Assembly (NCBI GenBank): GCA_013180625.2
Contig: SNVD02012968.1
Location: 496,001 to 560,000, forward strand
Direction of reading: 5' to 3'
DNA: 64,000 nt
Source of the DNA: Boswellia sacra
Taxonomy: Eukaryota > Streptophyta > Magnoliopsida > Sapindales > Burseraceae
Part shown: piece by piece, positions 36,520-49,371 of the stretch
Layout of the letters: each line of letters starts with the position of its first letter
Numbering within the stretch: position 1 is the stretch's first letter
Made by a program: the position numbers and the translations under genes
The notes under the pieces: model-generated
Told to the model about the DNA's origin: nothing
Seen by the model: only the letters and a program-made list of their open reading frames with translations
Databases searched by the model: none

Positions 36520-37649
36520 TTCTCTTGTCCGAATTACTACAATAATACCAACTTAAAATGATAACATTGAACACGTAGAAGAAGATGAATATATATATAT
36601 AGTAACGACGAAGAAGAGGAAGAGGAGGAAGAAGAAGAAGAAAGATCAGATGGCGTGCTTGCCTAGAAAGAAGGTAGGGATGGCTATGTAGTGGCTGGTT
36701 GAGTCCCCACAGGCTAGAATTATTATGTGACTGATGTTTTGCTTTTGGGTGGGTGTCTCTGTACGTTTTGCTTTTTTTTTTTTTTTTTTTAATCTAATGT
36801 ATTCTCATTTTAAAAAAATAAATAAATAATTTGGGCTGCGGGTTGTTAATGTTGTTAATACTATGAATACTACAATTGGGTCGATCGACCATATAGCTAC
36901 GAAGTTCAGTTCAGTGAAGCAGTTTTCTAACCTAGAAGTAAAGCAAACACGTGTGATGTTTGTTGTTGTTCTATGTGTACTTTTACGTGAGGGAAATATT
37001 AAGAACACAAATACTAAAATTGAACTTATATATATATTTACACACATACATACATACATATATATCTAAAAACTAGTATTTTCATGTATTCAAGTTTTAA
37101 GTGAAGCGATTTTTTAACGGTTAATATTGCGAATGAAGATGCATGATTAAGAGATTGAAAGTTGAAGAAAAAAGAGTGGGGAATATTTAAGAAAATGATT
37201 TTATGTGTCGCATGCGTGGTTAAAAACTTGCGCCGTTTCAATATATACTTACCAGGATTAATGATTAGTTTGATAATGAAAAGATGAATTTTATAAAAAC
37301 TTTGATTAAATTACACATTCAATCGCTCCTCGGTGTCAAATTATATATCATCAAGAGGGGAAATTAAAGAAAACAAAGAAAATGATTTATCATATATAGA
37401 GTTGGAAGTTTTGAGTATGAAATTCAATAATAATCATTTGTTCAACACTTGAATGATGAATAATGAAATTTGGCCGATATGGGTAATCATATAAAAGGGA
37501 CTCACCTGGGAGAATAATAATGATTGAAGTGGAAGAGAAGTTGCGAGTCAAGAAAAGCAATTTCATGTCTTGTTTTCTTTTTCTTTTTTTTTTTCTTTTT
37601 TTTTTAGACCTTTTCACTCTCTTTAATTCAACTTTCACAACCCTTTTCA

Positions 37650-37680
<31 letters not shown>

Positions 37681-38330
37681 TTTAAACTTCATTCATCGAC
37701 CTGATCTCAGATTATAATTTCATATATACAAAGCCTCTTGTACATTTACTCCAGATCAATTAGTTATATGATTTTGAAGTGCACGCAATTCAAAATCTCA
37801 TGGAAAATAACATTTTTAAAATCAAAAGCATTTCTAATTGCATATATATATATATAAGCTCAACATTAATTAATTTCAATTTAAAATAGTTTTCTCAAAG
37901 TCTCTTATCGATGAAGATTATACATATGGTCATTAAATATTTCTTAAATAACCAAGTAAAAGGATAGGGGTTAATTTGTAGCCTCTAGGGAATTGTGAGT
38001 TTGATATGATTACGCTAATAATTGCTTGCTTGCTTCATATTCATGGAATATATGATGGAAATTAATGGAAGTGGAAGTAATTAATTATAATCATGATTAT
38101 TATTATAATTAGCTGGCATATATAATATATATTTAAAAAAAAAAAAAACAAAGAAACAAAGGGTGCGGTAAAGGCAAAGGCATGCAGGTGGGAGTAAGGA
38201 TGGTTGACACCTAAGAATGGGACAATGCATGCTTTAAGTTGATTGTCATCCAAAGCTTTATGTAACTGACCCCTACACTTTCCAACACCCATCATCATCA
38301 ATCTTTCAACCCAAATTAATCAAACTACCG
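36520..38330. other. Upstream region of the J-domain gene with simple repeats
   Basis: A GA-rich leader-like stretch (about 36600-36650, GAAGAAGAGG repeats) lies just before the start codon side, followed by poly(T) at 36770-36790, TA/CA runs at 37030-37066 and 37650-37680, and poly(T) at 37587-37605. The small ORFs here are composed of these simple repeats and are not credible genes. Confidence 0.6.
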
Positions 38331-39428
38331 TGCTCCTTCATCATCAGACACTAGCAGACATACTAGTGTATAATATTACAATATAATATTATAATTAACG
38401 TAAGATATACATGTTGGTGGGTTATATGGTGCCCCAATGCCCTAGGATAAACATCACGTTCAAGTGATTAATTACACACACACTTTCAAAAACTTTGTAG
38501 ATTAAAAGCACTACCTGAAATAAATGCTCTTAATTAAGTTGACTATTTTGTAAGTTATAGAAGAATCAATGATGTTTTCTTAACCACATGTTAAATCCAT
38601 GAGCTGTTTATTAATTATCAGTTGAATAATTAATGTTACTAGACTAGTGATGATCGATCATTAAATTATAAGTTTGGTGAATAGGGCAATGAATATATGA
38701 GACACACACAGTAAGGATTAAGAGGATAAAAGAAGGGATAGAGGCTACTTGATCATCAATTAATCTAACTCAAGAATGAAAGATCTGATAATTTATTGTC
38801 TTAGGATATATATGGACAATTTATGTGAATTGAATAGGAATGCTTTGACAATATAGCACCAATCTACCAATAATATATGTGATTAATTATGCCAAAATAA
38901 TTGTGTTGATAATCATTTCAAGCAAGACATCTCAAAAATGAAATGAAAAGAAGGTGAAGTGATATCTATTATGATAAAGGAGAAGTGCTAGAATAACAAT
39001 ATTGATGATCCATCGATAGATACAAATAGTATAATTAAGTAGCTGGCCAGCTAGATGTGTCAAGTCGAATTGTTCTATTTTGATCTTATAAACACAACAG
39101 TGTGACTCGTGCGTAATTAAGTTTTAAGGTTTGTCCGCGGCCTAATACAACTGAACAATATGATTCCAATCAAGTCCGCAGACTTTTTTGACTTATGTAA
39201 TTTCAATTAAAATGTACTATGATGACAATAGGAAGGTGTTAAAATTATCCATGCGGAGGTTTTGGTACCGTGATCATCCGCTTTAATGAGATTGATTTGA
39301 TAATTAAATGTATGTATAGAATAAGACGTATAATAGATTGATGATCACTTATGTTTAGGCCTAGCATCTTTGCCGTGTTAAGAGCGGAGGATTCGTATCG
39401 TGTCGTATTCATATTGTGCTAAATTCTT

Positions 39429-40820
39429 TAATCTAAATCTGTTTTATTAACTTATTGAGTTTAATTTTAAAAACCTAAACTCAACTATTAATTCAACATG
39501 TTAACCAAAGCCAATCTATTTAATTACTTGATTATTCTTTTTCTTATTTAGTTAAATACTAATATATCATATAACTTATAACTTTATACTGTAAATATAA
39601 AATGATAAAGGTAAAAACAACTTATAAAACTCTAATTCTTTTCTTATGATCAATGAATAAATCTATTTATTTGTATGGCTTATTTAGCTATTAATTCTAA
39701 AAAAAGTATTTAATAAATAATATAAGAAAAAATATTGTGAAATTTATATAAGGATAAATATTTTAAAACATATTAAAACTTTAAAATATAATGTAATATC
39801 AAAATGTAATAAAAAAATTTGCTTAATATAACTTGTAAGGTCTATTGAAAATATGTTTGTAGAAAATTGAATATATTTGTCGAAATAAATAAATTACGGT
39901 GAGTGATTTTCTAAGATTTCAAAAGATCTTATAACCTTTCTCCTTTTAATAATAAGTAACTTAAAATAATAAATTAACCAATAATAATGCTTTAGAATTA
40001 ATAATAAATTTTAACCTTATGTATATAAATTTATTAAGAATATATAAATTCTTAATGAGTTAAATGTGTGAAACAAGTTTTCATAGACTAAACTCAAATA
40101 AGGTCCAATATTGATTTTGTTTTATCATGTTAACTTAACTTATTAACGTATTGAGTTTAATTTTGCAAATCCAAACCTAACCCTTAATTTAACATGTTAC
40201 CCGAAACCAATCCATTTAACTCGATTTTTCTTTTTCTTATTTCGTTAAATATTAATATATCATACAACTTATAACTCTATACTCTAAATATAAAATGATA
40301 AAGGTAAAAATAACTTATAAAACTTTAATTCTTTTCTTACCAATGAATATTTATTTATATGGCTTGTATAGCTATTAATTCTAAAAAAAGTATTTAATAA
40401 ATAATATAAGAAAAATATTGTGAAATTTATATAGGGACAAATATTTTAAAACCTATTAAAACTTCAAATGTAATGTAATATCAAATTATAATAAAAAAAA
40501 GTTTGCTTAATATAACTTGTAAGGTCTATTGACAACATGTTGTATAAAATTAGATATAGTTGTCCAAATAAATAAATAACGGTGAATGATTTTCTAAGAT
40601 TTCAAAATATCTTATAACCTTTCTCCTTTTAATAATAAGTAACTTAAAATAATAAATTAACCAATAATAATGCTTTAGAATTAATAATAAATTTTAACCT
40701 TATGTATATAAATTTATTAAAAATAGATAAATTCTTAATGAATTAAATATATGAAACAGGTTTTCATAGACTAAACTCAAATAAGGTCCAATATTGAATG
40801 TGTTTTATCATGTTAACTCA
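39429..40820. repeat. Tandem ~690-bp AT-rich repeat, two units
   Basis: Unit 1 (about 39429-40120) and unit 2 (about 40121-40820) align throughout at an offset of about 690 (for example AATGATAAAGGTAAAA at 39601 and 40294; GACTAAACTCAAATAAGG near 40087 and 40774). They have small indels and substitutions. The flanks carry ATCGTGTCGTATTC (39400) and TTATGTCGTGTTAATGGGTC (about 40885), reminiscent of the hAT-like MITE ends, so the pair may be one element with an internal duplication. No coding potential. Confidence 0.8.
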
Positions 40821-43800
40821 TTATAACTCATTACTGATCCATCCAATAAAACTAGACCCGACATATACTTTTATCGAGCTAAGTTTATGTCGTGTTAATG
40901 GGTCATGAAAGAATTTGCCTGACTTACTTGGGTTAGGGCACATTATAAGAATAAAAAGAGAACAATATTACTCATCCCAAATTTTTATCTCAAATTTATA
41001 TTATAAATTGTAAAATGGATTATGTACATGATATAATTAATGAACCGTATAGTATACCTCCAAATTAATGTCCATCATTAATTAGGATGTATAATTTGAG
41101 ATAGAAGTTTTTTAAATGCGTAACATTATGTAAATCGAGGAAGTTTATTTCGCCCATTAATTTTTCTTTTATTTCGTATAATTACCTCTAATTTCCCTTT
41201 TGTTTTAATAATAATAGTATATTCTTTCTTACTATAAATCTTACGATAGAATCGTTCTGCCATGTTGGCTTATTTTTTATTCTAAAATCGAAAAGATTAT
41301 TATCACTTAATTATTACTTTAAATTATTGTATTAAATAAAAGAATATATATTATAAATGTTATACTTTATATGGGGTTGGAGCTGGTTATTTTATTGTAC
41401 ACAGATTTTCTATATATAGACTTTTTCGTGAAATCATTAAACTTTGATATAGAATTTGCATGATGCCTAGCTAATTTAATAAACACACTTTTCATAAAAT
41501 TTAAAATAAAAATGAGGTAAAGCACGTAACATCTCATATATGAGAAGGAGAATATTCATCGATCACTTTTAGTTTAAAGTTTTTCCTAAAAATGAACGAA
41601 GTACGGGGATAGGGATATGCCTGCCCTAAAGAAAATAATGAATCCGAAGATGAGAATCTTTTGTTTTGTTGTCATCCCACTTCACCTAATTAGCATCTCG
41701 ATCGAGCTAGATTACATCAAAATATTGTTTTATGTTGTGTTTAAACATGACAAGCCATCGCATTAGACTAGTTTCTACCGTGCCATTGCTGTTTTTTACA
41801 CCTCTAGATCGACATAAGTTGAATGAACTTGAATTTGTTCTCCATATTAAATAAGATTGTAAATGTATGAAAACAAACGAGAAAACACACTCAAAAGGAG
41901 GCTAACAACAATCAGCCAAAAGCATGACGCATGCAGAGGCGAGATCAGCTAGCTAGCTGGATAGTAACATGAACAGAATATCTACCGACATATATACAAT
42001 GCATCTTCAGAAATTTTATATGAGTTATCAATGTGCATGCAGGATGCAAGGAATATAAACATCGCTTTCAAATTCTAGGGAGTTGTTGGGGTTAAATATC
42101 TCCAGGAAATATCTCGGCGAATCCCAGGCAAAATTCAAGATGCCAAGAAGCTCACAACAAATTAGAGGTTGCTTTTGATTATGAGAGTTTGGGATGCTAG
42201 TAAAGTTGTGGACTCCATATGTTTGATTTTGTACATTTTTACCTTGACTTTCTTAGCAACATATATATTTGGATTTGACCCAAGTCCTGGATTCTTATAC
42301 TGTGATGATTTTGACACCAAATTATTTGTTTTAATGTACATCTGTGAACAAGTTGTATGTTAAATCTAATGAAAATCAATATTCATCTCCATCTCTATAT
42401 ACTTCATTCATCAAGTGATGATTCTAGAAATGTTAAGCTCAGGTTTACATGTAACAGTACCAAAAATTATTACTGAACATATATATATAAATCGTTTGGG
42501 CCACATGGGTCTTCTTCTCTTGCTATATATAAAGGAATTGTACAACTCCATTCAAAGGGGAAGCAAACAAAGCTAGAACGCTGCAATGCAATTTGACTAA
42601 GAATTCACCAGAAAGCAATAAATTTACAACTTAGTAATTGCAATTCTAGAATGAACTAACAATAAAGTGGAGCAAGATGATTTGAACAACATTAGAATCT
42701 ATGGAAGGTGAATGGGGCCGTGGAGGAGACAAGTTCGGACGTTCCATATAGTGGCTTCAACTTAAGATACTCTTTTTCATATCTAATTCACTGCAAATTG
42801 ATAAAGCAAAATGGAATGTCCCACCATTTTTATTCTGTAAATTATAAATGTATATGCTCTTTTGCTTTACTTTCTCTCTATTTTATCTCTCTTGACATAT
42901 TGTTTGGCTACTTTTTCTCGTCTTATTGATCATGAGATGCCTTCAATGAGTTTGTTGTTAACAACAAAGCAGGCACATGCTATCATAGAGAACAATAGAT
43001 GTGGCACACTTCAAAAGCAAGCAATTAGGTTCATACCATTCCATACTCTTCTTTCCAGAAATAGTCTGCCAGGTGACAATCGTGAATTTGTGTTGAAAAA
43101 ATACTTGAGGCCTATCTGTCAACAAAGTTTCAGGTCCCATGCATACATGTGTGGTCTGAAATTACTTTTGCAAAGTGTTTTCACCTTTTTTTTTCCAAAA
43201 CACAAGTGAATCACTATTAATTCTTTTTGCCCATCTAATCAATCAGCTGAAGAAGCTCCTTCAACCCCTGCCACTTTCACATTTGTCACCTTTCACCATC
43301 CAGGCAAAGAAAATCTCTGCGCCAATCTTGAAAATCATCCTCCTTCCAAGCTTCTATTCACACAATAAAGAATGAATAAAGTCCGAACACTTGGCCACCT
43401 CTTAAAAATTTAATAATAATAATCATTGTTCTCTCAGGCATGTCCGGCCTGAAAAGATACAACTCAAATCATACCAAGCCAATGGCATCCCAGAGAAAAT
43501 AAGCTTACCCCTTCGCCTTTTCGCATAAATATCTTTGTGTGTGTATATATATATATATATTGATTTCCTGTTGGCATATACCCTCTACATTATCTTTTAA
43601 TATACAAGTTATTTTATCTATCTAATGTCTTTTATATATGCTTGCGATACTATTATTCGATTGGTAATAAATGGTAGATTAGTTTGAATTTAAGTATGCA
43701 TTATTTAATTCAAATTAAACAATTCACACAAGCTCCTGCATGCCATTACTATTGCCACGACAAGTTGATAATAATTGTACAGCTAATAAAGAAATAATAA

Positions 43801-46074
43801 CACTGAAGTTGTAGTACTTCTCTGTTACATAAACCGTTGAATACACAAGCAAATCTATTGCAAAAAATTAAAATTGTTTTTATTTAATTTGTTTTATTAA
43901 CTAATTTAAATTAAAAACATTAATTTCACAAGATATTATAATTGACTCAACTTTTTGCAATGATAAGATATTAACTAATTTAAAGAAAACCTAGGCCAGG
44001 TGCAAATTTCAATTTGTGATCCATAATGGATGGCCTTTGATTTTGAAATAATTGTCGTTAATGTCTTTTGAGATCGTGAGATATATATCTCCCAAAATTC
44101 TTTAAATCTATCAAAAAGTTCTACTTATGGCTAGATCCATTTATGTCTAATTTTCAGACCATGCAGATCCCAAATCTACTTTAATTGGGCCAAAACTTAA
44201 AACAAATAAAATAAAATGAAAAAAGTAAAAGATGTAAGGTCATTGATGAACTGAGAATCTGAAACTGAAAATTTATTGCATCATTAAAGCCGGTGTTCAC
44301 TAAAGTAATCGAGTCAAAGAAGACGTGTACAAAGATCTCATAAGGAGGATTTCTTGATGAGAAATGATATTGGAGTTTCTCGTGGACCAACTAAAGTTGA
44401 AAAAACTCTTGATGAACATGAGCGTGCAGAGCTGCTCCTTCAGCAGCATTTTTAACTTCTACCAGTTCAGAATTCCTTGCTCCAAATCACCTTCTATCAC
44501 TGTGCCGCTTATCAGCTCTACTTAATGATGTTGTTAGAACTCAAAGAGTCTTCTCCACGGAGAATTTATGCAGACTGAAGAATTTTTTGGCAATCAATCA
44601 ATAACCATATGGAATAAACAGACATTCAGAAACCTGGAAAAAAATTTAATGGCCAGCAGTTGATGACAGTAGGTTTTAACTTCCTGATGACTACAGAGTG
44701 AGATCAAGGTTTTTATTTTTATTTTTTTTTCCTTTCAGCTTGTAGTCCTAGGATGGCTGTGTAAGATTAGGGCCTTGGTATCAACCAGAGAGAATCAAAA
44801 TTTGCACCGGTGACTCTGGGGACCTATCACAACTGGGAAAGAAAGCATAACAGAAAACAGTTTCCCAATGCATCCCTTAGTGAAGGAACCCTATTCTGCA
44901 ACCAAACAACACTACCATGAATACATATTTACAAATTCCCACCTCATTAGTTGAACTTAAAAGAATGCAAAACCAAGTATTCTCCCCAAATGTGATGAAG
45001 TATTGCATCAGCCAATAGAGCAACTTACCCTACTTCGAGAATTAGACCCCATAGACCTGTATAATTTTTACGATGTTGGGGAAGAGATTCATGCTACAAC
45101 AAACTTTTATATGCTTGAAGACCCTGGATATCAATCATGGGATGTCATGGTAACTAGTAACTTAAGCAATTCTTTCATCCAAATATGAGGTAGCACCTGC
45201 AAAACCTTGAAATTATTAAATTATGCAAGGCAAAGGATGAAGAATAGCAGCAGATGACAAAGAGACATCCACGGAGATAACCAGCTAACAAAATAACTAT
45301 CGTGATGAAACTGTGAAACTCCCAACATTACAGATATTAGAATGGATACCGTGCCCAATAAGTATGGTGGTTTGTAACACTTACATGCTATTCCATTTTA
45401 TAAATTCATCAAAAGGAAAAAAAAAAGTGTAATGAAAATAATTTAGGGTGATTTTATTGGGTGGTAATGGTGGTGACTGTAGTCTTAGAATATTTAATTG
45501 TATTAATTGTGCAATTTTTATTTTGGCAGTGGTGCTTCTGTTGCTCCATCGAGGGAGTAGTGTCACCTTTGATATTTCCGATATGATTTTCGACACCCAG
45601 TAAAAATTTTATTGAATGAATTAAGAGCTGAATTACATCAGATGATCATTCTGTGCCTAACATGAACATGTTATCAAGTTCTTTAGAACTCCTAAAATTG
45701 CTACTTAAGTTTTCAACACTTATAGTCTGGCTACAGAACACTGCTTTATCAAGCTTTATGCCAGATTGTAGAAGTCAGAGAATGCGTCATCTGAGAGACA
45801 TGGTGAGAACTAAACCTTCCAATAAAAAAAAATGACATGAAAATGAAGCAAATATAGGAACAGTAAATGAAAGTTCCCCACATAAGGTATAAAGAAAGAC
45901 AAACTTCAAAATGAAGACAAATAAACAAGTGACGTGGATCTAGAACACGAAAGAAAGAAAGAAAAATAAAAAGGAACTTACGTTAGATAAAGTAATTGAA
46001 GATAACACCAGAGACCAAGTAATAGGAAATGGATTGTATTACTCCAAATACAAATTGAGAACCACCTTTGAGCT
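40821..46074. other. Gene-poor region
   Basis: AT-rich DNA without any reading frame I recognise. TATATATAAA at 42524-42533 with TGGGCC (42497-42502) upstream is the only promoter-like feature. Short (TA)n runs occur near 42480 and 43547. Frames of 60-115 codons here have no family resemblance and no splice context. Confidence 0.5.
42497..42533 (+). promoter_or_regulatory. Possible core promoter of an unknown, perhaps non-coding transcript
   Basis: A TGGGCC site II-type motif lies 22 bases before TATATATAAA. Initiation would be near 42560. No ORF or known RNA gene follows within 1 kb that I can recognise. TA-rich DNA makes chance matches likely. Confidence 0.2.
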
Positions 46075-48639
46075 TTACAAACGATCTTGACACAGAGGTG
46101 GAGTGTTTCCGCGCTCAACAAACCGTAGCATAAGGTTATCTGCCTCTTCTAGTTTTCCTTCAAAAACCAGTTTCTTCCTCACCTTCTCACATAACTTTAA
46201 ATCAGGAATCAGATTCCGATTAAACATTCGACAAGCCACTTTATATGCAGAGAGAGGATTCCCTTTGCTCAAATAACTTTCCATAAGCATGTGGCATGTA
46301 TTTGCATCAACTTTCGAAGCTGTTCTTAATACCTTACCCAAGAGTTTATCAGCCTCTTCCAAGTTTCCAAAACTACATAGTTTCTCAATCACTTGATTAT
46401 ATGCAGTTCTGCACGTCTGTCTAGAAAGCATCTTCTCTAACAAGTTCAACAAATCTTCCACTCTACCCATCTGACAGTATCGATGAATGACTGTCCTGTA
46501 CGTAACAGCTGTAGGAAGCAAACCCTTACTAAGCATCTTGATAGTAAGTTTGGTTGCCTCTTCTATTCTTCCTTTCTTACCCAATGCATCAATTACTGTG
46601 GTATAAGTAACTGCATCAGGGTGTTTGTTACTCAAATACATGTCATCAAGTAACGAAAGAGCAGCTTCCAAGTCATCTTTCTGACAAAATCCATGAATAA
46701 CAGTAGTAAAGTTTACAACATTAATAGCACATCCCTTGTGCAGACATTCCTCCATGAACTTTTTAGCCTCATTCATTTGTCCCTCTTGACAGAGTGACTG
46801 AATTAATAAGTTAATTTCAACTGGGTTCGGAAAAAAACCCTTTCTAACCATCTCCCTCACCACATCACAAGCTTCAGACAATTTTCCTTCTCTATGAAGC
46901 CCATGCATCACAACACTGTAAGTGATAGCATTAGGTGTCCACCATTCTTCCTCACTTGTGTGGATCATCTGTCTAGCCTCCAATGATCTTCCATTGTGAC
47001 AGAGCCCATTCAACAGGGCAGTATATGATACAGTGTTTGGTTTGCAGCCATGTTTGTACATCTGCTGAAGCATCCTTTTGGCTTGGTCCAAATTTCCCAC
47101 CCGACAAAATCCGTTAACAACAGCTGTGTAAGTAACAACATCAGGAATGCAACCCTTTTGAAACATTTGATTCACCAGTTCTTTGGCCTCCTCTATCCTT
47201 CCATCCTTACAAAAAGAGTGAACAACAGCACTATACCCTACTTTATCAACCCGATATCCCCTTTCTTCAGCCTCCTTCAGAAATTCAAGAGCCTCATCAC
47301 TGTGGCCATGCTTGGATAGCATATGGATCAAAGTATTATAAGTAACCTGATCGTGTAACAAATTACTATTGTTCACCATCTTCTCCATCAAGTCCCTCAC
47401 TTCTTTAATTCTTTTCTCCCTGCAAAAAAAACCCATTAGCGTATAGTAACTAACTTTATCTGGAGAGCATCCTTTAGATGGCATTTTAGCAATCAGCTCC
47501 AACGCATCTTCAATACGATGCAAATCACAATATCCCTTGATCAGACAGTTGTAAGTCACAACATTAGGTGTAATTCCAACAAGTTGCATCCTTTCCGAAA
47601 ACCTCAATGCCTTCTCCAACTTTTTCCCCATCACCAAAATGTGAACTGCCGTATTACATATCAACAAGTTAGGTTCTACCCCAGCCTTTTGCATCATAGT
47701 CAATACCTGCATTGCATTTCTCAACTTGCCAGCCCGACTGTAAGACACCATTACATAACTAAAAGCTTCCGGCCGACGCTCAAATCCCCTTCGTGCCATA
47801 AGCCGAAGAACACGCTTAGCACCCTGACACAATTTAGTTTTACTGAGGATCTCAAGCATCACATAATACACAATAGGATCATGCCGGTAACGCCATTGTC
47901 TATCAGCCCAGTAAAAAAACTTCAAAGCAACACGTTCATCAGCCTGGGAGTACAAAACAGCACATACTAACCTAGGTTTGAGGCTTCTTAGCAAGTGCCT
48001 CAATTCCCCTTCATGCTTTGGGCTCCAGGCTGACCTAATTTCAATCAACCTACAAACTTCTCTAACTAAAGGATGTCTAAATTCATCTTCCTCCACTTCA
48101 ATTCTTCGTCCCTCTTCTCTATTTACACGATCTTTATGAAAAGAATCTAAAACCATGAAACTATCATCACAATCACTATCATCCTCTCCATCTTCTACAT
48201 TTTCATCAGACTCCTCAACCTCATTAAATCTATTAAAATTAGGTTTTTTGTTCTTTTCAATATCATCGTTATGACTACCAAAGAAACTCGAATCCCCCGA
48301 ATCTCCTGCACCCATTTGACTAAGTTTGTCATAACCATCATTCCTAACATCATAATCATCTCTTTCCACAAACTGACCATTGAAATCAGTCCCTGAACCA
48401 GAACTGAAATTAGAGTTTCTAGATAAAAAAGATGAGTAAAATGCATTGAGCTGTATACAGGCAAATGGGTGTGCAGAAAAGAGGTTTTGATGTGTACAAA
48501 TAAACAATTTCTCAACAGAAACAATGTTAGAGCCACAATTACGTGTATGAAACTGAAAGAAACAAATAAAATCGTGAGTTTGAGCCATGATTTTTCGAGT
48601 TCTGCAGAGAGAATTGAAGTTAAATAACATTTGAAGCAA
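46075..48639 (-). CDS. P-class pentatricopeptide repeat protein
   Basis: 854 aa, intronless, as usual for PPR genes. The first about 190 residues hold a hydrophobic, Arg-poor-acid presequence-like start and then a highly acidic low-complexity stretch (about 140-185, many Glu/Asp). From about residue 254 to 849 there are 17 consecutive 35-residue PPR motifs of the P type (pattern VTYN.LI.G.C..G....A..L...M...G..P). No E, DYW or SMR domain follows. PPR proteins bind organellar RNA base by base and act in stability, splicing or translation. The target here cannot be read off. The start may instead be Met18 (48588). It is divergent from the metallo-hydrolase at 49372 and resembles At1g30290 by neighbours and layout (recalled). 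Confidence 0.93.
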   Translation of the reverse strand: MLQMLFNFNSLCRTRKIMAQTHDFICFFQFHTRNCGSNIVSVEKLFICTHQNLFSAHPFACIQLNAFYSSFLSRNSNFSSGSGTDFNGQFVERDDYDVRNDGYDKLSQMGAGDSGDSSFFGSHNDDIEKNKKPNFNRFNEVEESDENVEDGEDDSDCDDSFMVLDSFHKDRVNREEGRRIEVEEDEFRHPLVREVCRLIEIRSAWSPKHEGELRHLLRSLKPRLVCAVLYSQADERVALKFFYWADRQWRYRHDPIVYYVMLEILSKTKLCQGAKRVLRLMARRGFERRPEAFSYVMVSYSRAGKLRNAMQVLTMMQKAGVEPNLLICNTAVHILVMGKKLEKALRFSERMQLVGITPNVVTYNCLIKGYCDLHRIEDALELIAKMPSKGCSPDKVSYYTLMGFFCREKRIKEVRDLMEKMVNNSNLLHDQVTYNTLIHMLSKHGHSDEALEFLKEAEERGYRVDKVGYSAVVHSFCKDGRIEEAKELVNQMFQKGCIPDVVTYTAVVNGFCRVGNLDQAKRMLQQMYKHGCKPNTVSYTALLNGLCHNGRSLEARQMIHTSEEEWWTPNAITYSVVMHGLHREGKLSEACDVVREMVRKGFFPNPVEINLLIQSLCQEGQMNEAKKFMEECLHKGCAINVVNFTTVIHGFCQKDDLEAALSLLDDMYLSNKHPDAVTYTTVIDALGKKGRIEEATKLTIKMLSKGLLPTAVTYRTVIHRYCQMGRVEDLLNLLEKMLSRQTCRTAYNQVIEKLCSFGNLEEADKLLGKVLRTASKVDANTCHMLMESYLSKGNPLSAYKVACRMFNRNLIPDLKLCEKVRKKLVFEGKLEEADNLMLRFVERGNTPPLCQDRL

Positions 48640-49371
48640 CTACGTGATGCGAGAGTTGCAGAGAAAAGTTTGCCTGAGAATCCCCTATACTGTATGGCGC
48701 GGAGTGATTTAGGACGGATTGTCGAGCTTCTTCAAAATGCTTCTCTGTGGCTCTGTTGCCGCAACCGCTTCAATGTGGAGCCAAGTAGTCGTGGGGGTTA
48801 AAATGGCCATGGCTAAGGGGCTTTTTGGAAAATTACAAATTTCAATAATTCTTGAAATGTTTAAATTATTGACACCGATTAAAATAAAAAAAATAATTAA
48901 ATATGTAATAATTTTTTTTAAAGGTTGAGATATTTTAATTTTAAATTTTATATTAATTTATAGTCATTCGTTCCCCCGACTAATCTGACAATTGAAACAA
49001 AAAAAAAATTGAAATTTTTTTTCTTACAAATATTTGAGAAATTTGCAAATTTGATGCATTTTAAACGGAGATTTTATTAATAATAAGGGGTTTAAATAGT
49101 TTTCTCAAATCCTTTGGGTCCATTTTGTGAGACTAACTATAGGGAGGGATCAAAAGGGTGCTCCTTTTTTATTTAAAAATTAACCCAAAAAAAAAAGGTA
49201 TTTGTATCAGAGAGGCTCGTTTATCACTGGTTGCAGTATCAGTTAGCAGATTGACAGATTTCAACAGCCAAAACAATAGTAAATAGTGGGCCAGATCTAC
49301 AGTACAAATATTGTTCTCTAGATTTCCTGCATCGTTGCTTCTACGTTACGCCAATTGCCCTCACTTTCTCC
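48640..49371. promoter_or_regulatory. Divergent intergenic region between PPR and metallo-hydrolase genes
   Basis: 732 bases serve both genes. The metallo-hydrolase side has TACAAATA (49313-49320) where the second gene copy has a perfect TATAAATA. No other gene is seen. Confidence 0.5.

Noticed and set aside
37390..37717. Frames in both directions of 65-100 codons
   Set aside because: Composed of poly(T)/(TA)n simple repeats.
42862..43209. 115-codon frame in the gene-free region
   Set aside because: No recognisable domain, no splice partners; not enough to call a gene.
47518..47970. 150-codon plus-strand frame
   Set aside because: Antisense shadow of the PPR gene.
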